DNA of 64,000 bases from Bacillota bacterium (GCA_017634575.1 JAGBND010000134.1:1-64000), one strand, 5' to 3'. Positions 17,204 through 27,362 are shown, counted from the first letter of the stretch. Made by a program: numbers and translations. The notes: generated by a model from the letters alone, not told the origin.

Positions 17204-20200
17204 ATGAATGTGAGAATTCCAGATACTCGTAAAGGGAGGCAGAGCACACCTCATAAGGAAAGGCCTTTAATCAGGCGTTTCCTGGTTTTTGTGCTCCTTG
17301 CCGGCATGCTCGCAGGATTGATTCCGAATATGGCGGCCGATGCCGCTGAAGGCGAGCAGAATATTGTCCAGGAATTTGGAACCACGCCGCTTCAGACGCC
17401 GGTTACAGCACCTCTTAACGCATCGACTGTCAGCGAAGGAGTTTCCGCCAATTGCTATATTCTGGAGGTGTCCACAGGAACCACCCAGGGCGGAACGCCG
17501 ATTGAGAACATTCTCTATTTTGCGGTCCATTATACGGCAGGCGGTTCCAAGCATACGGAAATCATCATGCCTCAGGAAGATGCAGTTCAGCGAGGCTTTG
17601 AAATTGCATACAACGTAGGCAACCGCTCCAGCCGCGCCAATATGGTGAAGGATCTGTTCGGCCTTAACGTGAACGAAAACGATCCGGCGGCCCTTGGCTC
17701 TGTTCAGACCGATCAGTTTCTCTTTACTACCACCGAGCCGATTACCAGTATCGACAAAATCCAGATTTTCGGACGCACCACCAACACGCCTACCTATTCA
17801 GCCGATGGCATTCGTGTCATCAGCCGCATTACCGGTACCAGATCCACCTGGTCCTGCCAGGGCATGCGCGTGCTGCAGGTAGATAAGCTGTACGGACTGG
17901 ACTACTATGGCTTTATTTCCAACAAACGGTTTATTGATTTTTCCGGAAAGGTGATCGCGGAAGCTGCGATGCTCTCCGGTGCCGGCAACTTTATCTGGGA
18001 GAACTCCGGCGGACAGTACAATATCGTTCCTCTGGGAGGAGATAATGGAACCGCTGGTGTGGATCTGGTGAATTCTTCCAACAAAAGCACGTATGAAGGC
18101 CGCTACAATACCACGACCCATGTGGATCAGGAACGCCCTTCTCAGGGGGATAAACCGTTGGTCATCAGACTCGATCTGGCTGATGACGGCGGCGCCGGAA
18201 TGGAAGCCTTTGCGGCTTCCTATGAGGCAGGTTCGCAAACCAAAATTTCAGACCTCAAGTTCTGTGAAGGCGGCGCTTTCCAGATCCGTTATATGGATGT
18301 CTACGGAGATCAGCGCGATATTGCTGTTCCCATGGTATCCTCGGCCCTCGGATATATCGTCGAGACCCTTGGCGATGTATCCATTGCAGGTTATGCCCAG
18401 CAGGGCGATACCCTGGCCATACCTGTTGTGCTGCCGGATTTTGCTTCCATTGTGAGCATTCAGGGTGTCTTTGGACTATCGTCTGCGGTTAAACAGACAG
18501 GGCTTTCCTTCGGCACAACCGATACACTGAGGGCTTCCCGCGCAGCCCTGAGCGACAACGACGATATCAGCTATACCTGTCTGGCCATCTACAAGGACTG
18601 CAATCTGCAGGCCACGGTTAACGGCGCTACCATTGAATATGATTTCCAGCCCGGAGCAGGCAACCCGGTCCAGTATGATACCACGACTTCTATCTCGGGT
18701 ACGCCTTTCTCTCATGGTGTTCTGCAGCCTTTTTCACTGCAGAGCTACCGGGAGGATATGGTTCTGACGCCTGTTGACAGACAGGAACGCTATTTGGTCA
18801 CCATCACCACGGATTCCGTGGAAAATGCAGGAACCGTTGATGACATTAAACTTCAGTTCCGTTATCTGAATATGAAAGACAAGGAGGTCGATTCCCCGGA
18901 ATATAACGTCCGGCAGTACGTGGATGCTTTCTACGGGGAATGGCCAGGAAACGTCAGCTCCCAGTTTGCCTATCAGTATGGCTTTTCTCAGGGCAATACG
19001 GTTCAGTTCATGATTCCCCTGAGCAACGTGAAGAAATTCACGGATGTGTCCTTCAAGCTGGAAGGCAACGATGAATGGCAGGTCAAGGGCCTGTCTGTTG
19101 CCATGGTCAAAAAGGATACCCAGCAGCAGAAGAACGGATACGAGCACCGCGTCGCTTCATGGGTAGAGATTAATTCTCTGGAAAAAGATCCATCTACAGG
19201 CACTTCCCGCTTTATGTCCCATCTGCGTTTCACCAGAAAAGTAGACACCTACGATGTCTGCTTCCGGTTTGGCGAAGTCCAGTATCCGGCCGGCGCAACA
19301 GTTCCCGGTTCATCCGGCGGTTCTATTTCCGATGGCACCATCGAACCTACCGGCAATGTCGGAGCCGATGGAAACTTGATTCAGGACGATGGCTTCTGGA
19401 AACGGATCGATGGCGAGGGCTCCACCATCAATGCCAGAGACGACATTGACTGGGAGAACCTGCTTAAGTCCATGACCTATGAAGATACCAAACGCAACTT
19501 TGGCTTCGCCAAGGAGCGCTACCGTTACAAGGTAACCGTTAAGGTAGCCGGCAACAAGGTCAATCCCGAAGATGATGACTGCGGTTCCGCAAACCTGTTC
19601 TATTTCCAGCTGATCTTTGAAAAGGGCAGCAGCGGTATGACGCTGGCCAACCAGCAGATCGTCGGCGATGCCTTCCGAACCGGAACGGAAACCGATTTCT
19701 ATATTCCCATGGCTCAGGACTACGGCGAGCTGCAGTCCATTGTGGTGCTTCCTGACGCAACGGATACCAACTCGAACATCTACGATAAGATGAAGATCGA
19801 GTATATTACCGTTCAGCAGGAGACCACGGCGGCCAGAGTGCCTACCTGGACAGCCAGAGGCACGGAAGAAGACGGCCTCGGCTGGGTCGGCATTGAATAT
19901 ACGGAGCAGGGCGAAACCGTGAATACCAATGAAGACAGCGGCCATACCCTTTCTGAACTGGCGACTTCCTACAACATTAATGAGAGCAGCTACTCGGTTA
20001 AACTGTTGTTCTCCATCACCACAGGACCTTACCCGAATTCTCAGATCTATGGTCAGAGTCCTCAGCTGGTGGGCGGCATGTCCATGAGCTTCGACTATAT
20101 CGATTCCAAGGGCGCAGCCCAGAAGAAGACTGGTATCGATATTGTCGCCGCCATGAATGAATATGCCGGAAGAAAAGGTTTGAATACCGGAACCTATACC

Positions 20201-23044
20201 CGTGAAGTGGAAACGGATCAGGGAACGATTCGTTCAGAGGTGGGTTATGCCATCTCCGATCCGGGCTATCATTTCAGGGCCGGCAAGACCGACAACTTCA
20301 TCTATACGGTCAATGATATCCAGAGCATTGTGGATATGTCCCTGCAGATCCGTTCGGATGTCGTGACCAAGTGGAATATCACGAATGTGAGCGTCTATCT
20401 GATTAACGGAAATGGAACCCGCATTTTGAACGACAAGGGTGAGTACGACTACCGTTATCCGTCGGACAAGACCCCGATTCTGAAGGCTTCCTGGACCAGA
20501 AATGAGTCGCTGACGACGACCATCCCCATCTTCAGAGACAGACAGATGGACAGCATCGTGGAGATCAAGAATATTATCTTTGAAGATAACCAGATCATGA
20601 CCGCCGGTGACGATTACGAACGTACGGCTGCCATTTCCCGTGAACCGAAGTCCAAGAATGATATTGTCAATGTATTCATCTATCCTTCGACGGCTTCTAC
20701 CTCCACCAATCCGGCAAGCTATGATCTGTCCGGCGCCGTGCAGTATATCGACGGCACCAATAAACGGACCATGCAGGTTTCCACCGGCCGGATGGCGATG
20801 GCTTATGACGAATCCGGCGCGCCCTTCTTCTATGCCCTTGGCGTAGGCGCCAGCAATATGGAAAGCTTCCTGGGCGTGCAGGTGGAATCAGCCAATGCGG
20901 AACGGATTACCGCGCCGATGCTTTACGGCATCGTGCAGCGCATCCGTAACGGCGTGCTGATCGAGTCCTACCGGCTGAACGGAATTGTCAACGCCGAAAA
21001 TGGCGGACTGATGTCGCCGACCAACGATAACCAGGCCAAGGATACCTACAGGCTGCTTATTCAGGCCAGCCCGGATACGGTGGCGGCAGAGCTGCTGCCC
21101 GGCGAACGCGATCTGGCGGTGGCGCTGTACTTTACATCCCTGTCCGGACAGGAGCTTCGAAGCAAATATGTGTATCTGACAGACATGGGCTACGCAGACG
21201 TGGTTCCCGGACAGATGCTGGAGCTTGCATTCGATCTGGGCGACATTGTGGATCTGACAGGCATTGAGGTTGTGTCCGTCGGCCAGCTGAACATGAGCTG
21301 CGAGAATGCATATGTGGCCAGACAGGAATCGGATGGATCCATCAGCGGCGAATGGTCTCTGGAGGGCGGCTTCAATCCCGGTCCTATTGCAACCCGTTAC
21401 CAGTTCCTCGGTCTGGTGAAATACCTGAAGGTGGATCTGGAAACGGCCGAGGATGAGGCATCCATTTCCAGCGGCACCACCGATCCGATACGTATGACGG
21501 TTGGATACCGCGACCGTTTCAATGCGCTGCAGCGCAAACGTTACAACAATATCAGAACTTATGCCTTTGGTGATGGCTTCACTGCTGAGGGTACCGATAC
21601 CGTAGAGCTGCTGGTGCCCGGTGCTGTGGAGATCCGTTATATCGAATTGGAGCCCTACATCACATCCACCGGCTCTTCAAGCCAGAGTGCGCAGCAGCAG
21701 ACAGGCGCACAGGGAACTATCGATCCGACAGTGGTAACCACCTCCTGGAAGCTGCACAAGCTGACGGCCAAGCAAGGGCTGGATGGAGTGGAAGTGAAAC
21801 GTGTGCTGGATAAACGGATTTTCCAGAATGCCCCTGAGCAGGTCTTCCTGGCGGATATTCTTGTCAGCGGATCCATCAGCACTTACCGCTATCAGTCTAC
21901 AACACCTACATCGGCTACCAAAGTAGAGATTCACAACGGTGAAGAGACAACCATTACCATTGATTCCGGCAGCCGCGCTGTGATTGAGCTGGGTATTACA
22001 GACTCGACGGATGGCTTCGATCTGAAGCTGAGAGAGCTCAACCAATCTACCGGCACCGAGTCTGAGACAACCCTGCCGCAGACCTATAAGTGGGATCGCG
22101 AATACCTGACAGAGCTATACAATATGGCGGTTTCGTCCGAGCAAAACAGTGACGCTTCCGAGCAGGAGAGAAATACGGCAGCTGCCCTTCGCACACGTCT
22201 GGATCAGATGGTGAATGGCACAGGCCGCTTTACCTTCACCGGTAAGGAAGTGACCTTCCAGCCGCCCAGAAACTTCACAGGCAGCGATATGGCTTACACG
22301 ATCCAAGTAGCTTCGAAAGAAAATGCTTCCTCCAGCTTTAAGGTGACTGTGATTGTCAAGAGTGAAGAAGATCAGGTCCAGTCTTTGCTGGATGCCTGGA
22401 ATCAGGTGAGAACAATCGGTGTTGTCACGCGCACGATCAGCGAGACCGAATCGGAACTGCTGGGAACCGTTGCTATGTACGGAACGAAGCAGCTGACCGT
22501 GAATCCCGGAGACAGCATCAATGTGATCGCAGATATCCCAAGCAATCAGAAGGTTGATACGGTTCTGATGAATGGACCTAATTCGTACGTCTATCAGCTT
22601 TTGACGGAGCATCCATACCGGCAGAACCCGAGTTATCTGATAAATCAGGCAAGCACAGCATCCCAGATCTTGAATCAGCCTGATGCAACGGATGCTGAAA
22701 AGACCGCCGCTCAAGCGGTGATCGATCTCGTAAACCTGTACAGTAAGGATGGATCCTACGCCCAAAGTTCCACTGGAATTAATATTGTGGTACCTGGCAA
22801 CTATACAGGACAGGCACAATCCTATACGGTCAACGTCCTGGACGCCAGCACCAGAAATGTGCTCTTCACGGTTGTTTTGAATGTACCTTCCAGTGAGGAT
22901 CAGCTTCCAACGGCTGTGAGCGCGATGGAGGCGGCTAAGGCGGCCGGCGATGCCTACAGGGCTTCTCAGTCTCAGCAGCAGAACCAGCAGAGCCAGCAGA
23001 ACCAGCAGAACCAGCAGGATCAGCAGAACCAGCAGGGACAGTAA
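17204..23044 (+). CDS. Giant secreted protein of the secretion locus, unknown function
   Basis: A 1946-residue protein with a signal peptide (hydrophobic core about 25-40, likely cleavage near 47 in AADAA). The mature part is beta-rich, with many Thr, Ser, Tyr and Asp. It contains repeated jelly-roll or Ig-like blocks; for example, the C-terminal blocks around residues 1670-1720 and 1850-1910 both contain a PxNxTG-(5-6)-YT pattern followed by SxEDQ. The extreme C-terminus is a Gln/Asn-rich tail (about 1920-1946) with no membrane anchor or sorting signal. It lies between the VirB4-like and VirD4-like genes, an odd place for a stand-alone adhesin, so it probably works with the machine as a surface component. 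No family was recognised. Confidence 0.8.
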   Translation: MNVRIPDTRKGRQSTPHKERPLIRRFLVFVLLAGMLAGLIPNMAADAAEGEQNIVQEFGTTPLQTPVTAPLNASTVSEGVSANCYILEVSTGTTQGGTPIENILYFAVHYTAGGSKHTEIIMPQEDAVQRGFEIAYNVGNRSSRANMVKDLFGLNVNENDPAALGSVQTDQFLFTTTEPITSIDKIQIFGRTTNTPTYSADGIRVISRITGTRSTWSCQGMRVLQVDKLYGLDYYGFISNKRFIDFSGKVIAEAAMLSGAGNFIWENSGGQYNIVPLGGDNGTAGVDLVNSSNKSTYEGRYNTTTHVDQERPSQGDKPLVIRLDLADDGGAGMEAFAASYEAGSQTKISDLKFCEGGAFQIRYMDVYGDQRDIAVPMVSSALGYIVETLGDVSIAGYAQQGDTLAIPVVLPDFASIVSIQGVFGLSSAVKQTGLSFGTTDTLRASRAALSDNDDISYTCLAIYKDCNLQATVNGATIEYDFQPGAGNPVQYDTTTSISGTPFSHGVLQPFSLQSYREDMVLTPVDRQERYLVTITTDSVENAGTVDDIKLQFRYLNMKDKEVDSPEYNVRQYVDAFYGEWPGNVSSQFAYQYGFSQGNTVQFMIPLSNVKKFTDVSFKLEGNDEWQVKGLSVAMVKKDTQQQKNGYEHRVASWVEINSLEKDPSTGTSRFMSHLRFTRKVDTYDVCFRFGEVQYPAGATVPGSSGGSISDGTIEPTGNVGADGNLIQDDGFWKRIDGEGSTINARDDIDWENLLKSMTYEDTKRNFGFAKERYRYKVTVKVAGNKVNPEDDDCGSANLFYFQLIFEKGSSGMTLANQQIVGDAFRTGTETDFYIPMAQDYGELQSIVVLPDATDTNSNIYDKMKIEYITVQQETTAARVPTWTARGTEEDGLGWVGIEYTEQGETVNTNEDSGHTLSELATSYNINESSYSVKLLFSITTGPYPNSQIYGQSPQLVGGMSMSFDYIDSKGAAQKKTGIDIVAAMNEYAGRKGLNTGTYTREVETDQGTIRSEVGYAISDPGYHFRAGKTDNFIYTVNDIQSIVDMSLQIRSDVVTKWNITNVSVYLINGNGTRILNDKGEYDYRYPSDKTPILKASWTRNESLTTTIPIFRDRQMDSIVEIKNIIFEDNQIMTAGDDYERTAAISREPKSKNDIVNVFIYPSTASTSTNPASYDLSGAVQYIDGTNKRTMQVSTGRMAMAYDESGAPFFYALGVGASNMESFLGVQVESANAERITAPMLYGIVQRIRNGVLIESYRLNGIVNAENGGLMSPTNDNQAKDTYRLLIQASPDTVAAELLPGERDLAVALYFTSLSGQELRSKYVYLTDMGYADVVPGQMLELAFDLGDIVDLTGIEVVSVGQLNMSCENAYVARQESDGSISGEWSLEGGFNPGPIATRYQFLGLVKYLKVDLETAEDEASISSGTTDPIRMTVGYRDRFNALQRKRYNNIRTYAFGDGFTAEGTDTVELLVPGAVEIRYIELEPYITSTGSSSQSAQQQTGAQGTIDPTVVTTSWKLHKLTAKQGLDGVEVKRVLDKRIFQNAPEQVFLADILVSGSISTYRYQSTTPTSATKVEIHNGEETTITIDSGSRAVIELGITDSTDGFDLKLRELNQSTGTESETTLPQTYKWDREYLTELYNMAVSSEQNSDASEQERNTAAALRTRLDQMVNGTGRFTFTGKEVTFQPPRNFTGSDMAYTIQVASKENASSSFKVTVIVKSEEDQVQSLLDAWNQVRTIGVVTRTISETESELLGTVAMYGTKQLTVNPGDSINVIADIPSNQKVDTVLMNGPNSYVYQLLTEHPYRQNPSYLINQASTASQILNQPDATDAEKTAAQAVIDLVNLYSKDGSYAQSSTGINIVVPGNYTGQAQSYTVNVLDASTRNVLFTVVLNVPSSEDQLPTAVSAMEAAKAAGDAYRASQSQQQNQQSQQNQQNQQDQQNQQGQ

Positions 23045-23069
23045 CTGCAGATACTTTTAGTTCGTTTCA

Positions 23070-23108
23070 GGAAGATTCCGAAGGTCTTACATCCCTTCGG
23101 AATCTTCC
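23070..23108 (+). other. 15-bp perfect hairpin between the giant protein gene and the bitopic protein gene
   Basis: GGAAGATTCCGAAGG pairs perfectly with the arm at 23094-23108. No T run follows, so it more likely affects mRNA processing or stability than ends transcription. Confidence 0.55.
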
Positions 23109-23156
23109 ATGGTTACTTAACAGATGTAAAATGGCACGAAATTAAAGGAGAAACAG

Positions 23157-24509
23157 ATGGCGAAGAAAAAAGAAGATGTCGTTTTTGAGAGTGAAGGCGT
23201 TCTCAAAAAGAGAAATCTGATGAAAATCATTCTCCCCATTGGTATTTTGGTGGTGCTTCTTTTGATCGTCTTTCTGATTATTATTCTTCTTAGACGAGGA
23301 AAAACAACCTACACAGGGGGAGAACAGACATCCTACCCTTATACCGTAACCGAGAAGGGGGATACGGTTTCTCTTCAGCTCGACCGGTCGAATGCGCCGG
23401 ACGGCTATCTCTGGGCCGTGGCAAGAACGGATGAGGCAGCCGATAATGCGGTTCTGGAGGTTGAAGTACAAAACAATGCTTCAGGGTCCAGCGATACTTT
23501 GGTGATGAAAGCCAAAAATCCCGGAACCCAGGCATTCTCTCTGGTGCTTCAGAAGGAAGATGGATCCGCGCCGATCAGTTATCTGGATTATGTGGTGGAG
23601 GTGCTTGCCGACGGCAGCAAGATGACTGCTAAAGTGGTGACCTCTTACGCCAGATCCGTTCAGACGAATGTGAGCGGCGGAGAAGGCTCTTCCTATCCTT
23701 ACGAGATCACCGCAGATGGTGAAGGAAAGCTGATCCTGATGGTCACGGATCAGCCCTGGAAGGCTGAAAATCCTGGGGCAGAGAGCAATGAAGCCAGCGG
23801 CAGCGGCAATGAAAATGAAACCGCCGATCAAAGCAGCAATGAGAGCAGTGAATCCGAGACTCAGGCTGAAGAAAGCGTGACGGAAGCAGAGGAGACGGAG
23901 TCTGCAGATTTTGAAGCATTTGTTTTTGAGCTTCCGGAAGTTTCTGATGTTGAACTGACAGAAGAGGAGTGGGAAGCGCTGCAGGCCGAGCAAAAAGCGA
24001 GACTTGAGGCTGAAGCAAACGGCCAGATCCAGGTTAATTATCAGGACTGGGATTGTGTTTCTGAAGACTTATCCATTGCGAATATTGTCGGCCCCGTCTA
24101 CGATGAAGAAAAATGCACCGCTTCGGCCTATATCTTTGCTTCTTCTTCGCTGAGTGAGGAAAACAGAAGCTGCCAGCTGAGTTTTCGCAGCGGCCATGCG
24201 GGACTGGAAATTGTGGTCACAGTGGAAGTAAATCCATTCGGTGAAATCAAGGTTCTCTCTCATGAGGCGAAGGCCTATGAAGCCCCTGCTGAAGAGAGCG
24301 AAGAAGCATCGGATTCGGACAGCGGCGAAGACCTCGGGTACGAAATCCACAATACAGAAGAAGAAAAGGCCGCTGCTGAAGGACAGGACCAGGCCGCAGG
24401 CGCCGAAGAGACGGGAGAAGTCGAAACCTCTGATGGCGTCGCGGAAGGCGCCGGTGAAGGAGAAGCGGCTGAGACCGGAGAAGGCGCCGAGAGCAGTGAG
24501 GGACAGTAA
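23157..24509 (+). CDS. Bitopic membrane protein of the secretion locus with duplicated extracellular domain
   Basis: A 450-residue protein with a short basic cytoplasmic N-terminus, one TM helix (about 25-46) and a large extracellular part. The extracellular part starts with two related domains, each opening with GGE-x-x-SYPY followed by TVTEKGDTVSLQL or EITADGEGKLILM, which indicates an internal duplication. Later segments are Glu/Ser/Ala-rich (about 200-240 and 375-450). The topology resembles VirB8-type or PrgL-type assembly proteins, but I see no diagnostic motif. It lies 33 bp before the VirD4-like gene. AAAGGAG precedes the ATG. A periplasm-side assembly or gating role is inferred from context only. 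Confidence 0.7.
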   Translation: MAKKKEDVVFESEGVLKKRNLMKIILPIGILVVLLLIVFLIIILLRRGKTTYTGGEQTSYPYTVTEKGDTVSLQLDRSNAPDGYLWAVARTDEAADNAVLEVEVQNNASGSSDTLVMKAKNPGTQAFSLVLQKEDGSAPISYLDYVVEVLADGSKMTAKVVTSYARSVQTNVSGGEGSSYPYEITADGEGKLILMVTDQPWKAENPGAESNEASGSGNENETADQSSNESSESETQAEESVTEAEETESADFEAFVFELPEVSDVELTEEEWEALQAEQKARLEAEANGQIQVNYQDWDCVSEDLSIANIVGPVYDEEKCTASAYIFASSSLSEENRSCQLSFRSGHAGLEIVVTVEVNPFGEIKVLSHEAKAYEAPAEESEEASDSDSGEDLGYEIHNTEEEKAAAEGQDQAAGAEETGEVETSDGVAEGAGEGEAAETGEGAESSEGQ

Positions 24510-24541
24510 TCGCCCCAATAATCAAAAAGGAGGAAAAGCCT

Positions 24542-26581
24542 ATGTTTCAGCGGTTAGGCAAAGACATCAAGGACTGGTTCAAGGGCATCGATAAAAAGAC
24601 GCTTTTGATCTATGTGATTATCTATATTGTGTCGGCGCTGATCCTGGGAACCCTGATTCGGTTCCTGATTGAAAACCTGAGCGCTGCGATCGTTTCCGGA
24701 GGAGGATGGGTCTTCCGGTGGAAGCTATTGATCGAGCCGGCTACCTGGGGCATCGGCTTACTGATCAATACCATTTTTGTCTTCTTCTATGCCCTCAGCG
24801 GCGGATTTCGCGGCACCGGCAAGCTGGGACGCGGACTTTTGGGCGGCAAAGCCGATTCCAATATCGTGGAGTCTCCCCTTGAGAACAGCCGTTTCCTGAC
24901 AGAAGAAGAGCGGGATAAATATTTCCCCACATTTACCTACGAAACCCTGCCGGAGGCCAAAAACGACGGTGTTCCCGTAAGAGCGGTGCTGGACAAAAAG
25001 GGCAAGCTGGTGGGCAACTTCAAGCCCGGCGTGCATGCTTTGGTTATCGGTGCTACCGGTTCCGGTAAAACCACAACCTTTATTAATCCCATGATCCAGC
25101 TGATCGGCGCCACCAACTGCGGCTCCTCCATGATCATGACCGACCCTAAGGGAGAGCTTTTTGATCTGCATTCCGGTTTCCTGAAAAGCCGGGGCTACAA
25201 CGTGCTGGTGCTGGATTTGCGTGATACCTATTCCTCCAGCCGCTGGAATCCCCTGGAGCCCATCTGGGACGCCTATCAGGAATACCTGAAGGCAGGATCC
25301 GGCATTATCGCCCATATCGACTCCATGGCAAACTATCCGGACCTTCGCCGCATGAACGGCGAGGCCGAGCTGGGCACGCCCTGGGTGGAATGGGAAGGCA
25401 AGGCCTATACGGATATGAGCCATTGCCGCGACGATATTTCCGTTGCCCAGCAGAAGATCTATGACGGCATGTACGAAGATCTTTCCGATCTGATCGGCGG
25501 TCTGATCCCTGTTCAGAACGAAAAGGATCCGCTGTGGGAGAAGGGCGCGAGGTCCATCGTTATGGCCACCTGCCTGGCGATGCTGGAAGATTCCGCCAAT
25601 CCCGAGCTGGGTATGACGAAAGAAAAATTCAATCTGTTCAACGTGAATAAGGCGCTGGGCAGCAGTGAAAACAACTACAAGGTTCTGAAAGACTACTTCG
25701 AAGGACGCAGCAAGCTTTCCCAGGCTTATCAGCTGTCCCGTCAGGTTATGACGGCGCCGGATACCACCCTTGGAAGCTACATGTCCATCACCTTTGATAA
25801 GATGAACCTTTTCAACGACCGTGGTCTTTGCGCCCTTACCAGCGCGACCGATATCAAGATGGACCAGTTTGCGTTCCATCCCACGGCCCTGTTCCTGAAG
25901 ATTCCGGATGAAAAAGATACCCGCCATTCGCTGGCGTCTTTGTTCATCCTTTCCACCTACAAGGCGCTGATTGCCATTGCCACCAACCTGCCCGGCCAGA
26001 CCCTTCCCCACAATGTCTATTTCATCATGGATGAGTTTGGTAACATGCCGAAGATTGACAAGTTCGGACAGATGATCACAGTCGGCCGTTCCCGTAAGAT
26101 CTGGTTCAGCATGGTTGTCCAGTCCTTTGTACAGCTCTCCAACGTATATGGAAAAGAAGTTGCGGATATCGTTATCGGTAACTGCGGCGTCAAGATGTTC
26201 ATCGGTTCCAACGATACCGATACCTGTAAGATGTTCTCGGAAATGTGCGGCAACATGACGGTCAGGACCACGTCGACCTCGAGTTCTTTAGGTTCAAAGG
26301 CCGGCGATATCAACCTGTCCACCAACACCCAGGTGCGCCCGCTGATTTATCCGTCCGAGCTGCAGCGGCTGAACAACCAGGAGAGCACGGGAAACAGTAT
26401 TATCGTTTCCTTCAACTCCTTCCCGCTGAAGACCAAATATACGCCGTCCTATAAATGTCCGTATTACAAATTCGGCCCGATGGATCTGTCTGAGATCCGC
26501 TCGCAGATGTTCCACGCCGATGAGGTTTACTACGATCTGCGGGAGCGCAACGAGAAGGTCCTCGCACAATCTGCAACGTAG
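24542..26581 (+). CDS. VirD4/TraG-like type IV coupling ATPase
   Basis: A 679-residue protein. Two N-terminal TM helices (about 21-43 and 66-86) are followed by a cytoplasmic ATPase with Walker A GATGSGKTT at about 170-178, MTDPKGELF, a Walker B FIMDEFGN near 495, and the IGNCGVKMFIGSNDTDTCK region typical of TraG/VirD4. Coupling proteins select substrates and pass them to the VirB channel. Length is normal for the family. It belongs to the same operon as the VirB4-like and VirB6-like genes, but no relaxase accompanies it, so it may select protein rather than DNA cargo. GGAGG precedes the ATG. Its stop codon lies in the loop of a hairpin. Confidence 0.92.
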   Translation: MFQRLGKDIKDWFKGIDKKTLLIYVIIYIVSALILGTLIRFLIENLSAAIVSGGGWVFRWKLLIEPATWGIGLLINTIFVFFYALSGGFRGTGKLGRGLLGGKADSNIVESPLENSRFLTEEERDKYFPTFTYETLPEAKNDGVPVRAVLDKKGKLVGNFKPGVHALVIGATGSGKTTTFINPMIQLIGATNCGSSMIMTDPKGELFDLHSGFLKSRGYNVLVLDLRDTYSSSRWNPLEPIWDAYQEYLKAGSGIIAHIDSMANYPDLRRMNGEAELGTPWVEWEGKAYTDMSHCRDDISVAQQKIYDGMYEDLSDLIGGLIPVQNEKDPLWEKGARSIVMATCLAMLEDSANPELGMTKEKFNLFNVNKALGSSENNYKVLKDYFEGRSKLSQAYQLSRQVMTAPDTTLGSYMSITFDKMNLFNDRGLCALTSATDIKMDQFAFHPTALFLKIPDEKDTRHSLASLFILSTYKALIAIATNLPGQTLPHNVYFIMDEFGNMPKIDKFGQMITVGRSRKIWFSMVVQSFVQLSNVYGKEVADIVIGNCGVKMFIGSNDTDTCKMFSEMCGNMTVRTTSTSSSLGSKAGDINLSTNTQVRPLIYPSELQRLNNQESTGNSIIVSFNSFPLKTKYTPSYKCPYYKFGPMDLSEIRSQMFHADEVYYDLRERNEKVLAQSAT

Positions 26582-26627
26582 GCAGATTGTGCGATTGCAC
26601 AGTCTGCCACCTAAAGGCAGAATGTGC
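26564..26627 (+). repeat. Two tandem related hairpins at the end of the coupling-protein gene
   Basis: GCACAATCTGC (26564-26574) pairs perfectly with 26582-26592 across the stop codon. A second stem, GCACAGTCTGCC (26597-26608) with 26616-26627, has one mismatch. A partial third copy (GCGCAAATCTGC) follows. They share sequence and look like a duplicated palindrome. No T run is present. Confidence 0.6.
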
Positions 26628-26666
26628 GAATGCGCAAATCTGCAACATAGTGGAGTATGATATTCT

Positions 26667-27314
26667 ATGGACGATAAAAAAAGAGAGATCCGCGATATTT
26701 TACTGGGAAAGGTGGTCATGCTGCCGGACGGCCGCCTGACCTCCATGGGCCCGGACGATCTGGGCGTTCCCGCTGGGGTATCCGATGGCGCCTTTTCCCT
26801 GAGGCTCTTCGGCGTTACCCGCATGGGGCGCTATGTTGAGTCCGAGTTCGATCCCTGGACCACCCGTCAGAAAATCCATACAGCCCTTGAACAGATGGGC
26901 AGGATCGTTTTTCTGCGGGAGCAGCCGGACGCAGAGGCAGTTCTGCTTCGCTATGTGCTGACCAGGACCACGATTCTCACCTTTTCTTACGAGGAGGACG
27001 GCATCCTGGTAGCTGCCTGGACCGGACGATCCTTCAGCACGATCCTGTCCCTCACCCGCGCCATTAACTCTTTTGAAAAGCACCTTCCCGAGGGGATTAC
27101 CCTGACAGAGAAGAAGATGGCCAAAGAGGAAAAAGTCAAAAAGGAAAAGAAGCCGAAAAAGACCAAGGAAGATAAGGCCAGAGAGAAGGCTGAAAAAGCG
27201 GAAAAGGCAGCCTTGAAAGCAAAAGAAAAGGCTGAAAAAGCCGCAGCCGCCGTTTCGGATCTTCAGGAGAAGAATCAGCAGTCCGATGAGACGGCGCAAG
27301 AGAGCAACCGTTAA
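26667..27314 (+). CDS. Soluble protein with Lys/Ala/Glu coiled-coil tail, unknown function
   Basis: A 215-residue cytoplasmic protein. Residues about 1-145 look globular and mixed alpha/beta (GKVVMLPDGRLTSMGPDDLG, FSYEEDGILVAAWTGRSF). Residues about 150-200 are a highly charged Lys/Ala/Glu helix. No family was recognised. It sits between the coupling ATPase and the STAS gene without an intervening terminator, so it is probably co-transcribed. It could be a substrate adaptor or chaperone for the coupling protein, which is inferred from position only. A weak ribosome site precedes the ATG. Confidence 0.65.
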   Translation: MDDKKREIRDILLGKVVMLPDGRLTSMGPDDLGVPAGVSDGAFSLRLFGVTRMGRYVESEFDPWTTRQKIHTALEQMGRIVFLREQPDAEAVLLRYVLTRTTILTFSYEEDGILVAAWTGRSFSTILSLTRAINSFEKHLPEGITLTEKKMAKEEKVKKEKKPKKTKEDKAREKAEKAEKAALKAKEKAEKAAAAVSDLQEKNQQSDETAQESNR

Positions 27315-27362
27315 CAGGTGGTAAACATCATATCAGCAAATTAGCTTAGGAGGTACAAGATC

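Noticed and set aside
24642-24800. FtsK/SpoIIIE-type translocase instead of a coupling protein
   Set aside because: Two N-terminal helices, the DPKGELF and DEFGN motifs and the neighbours match VirD4/TraG; FtsK gamma domain and four-helix layout are absent.
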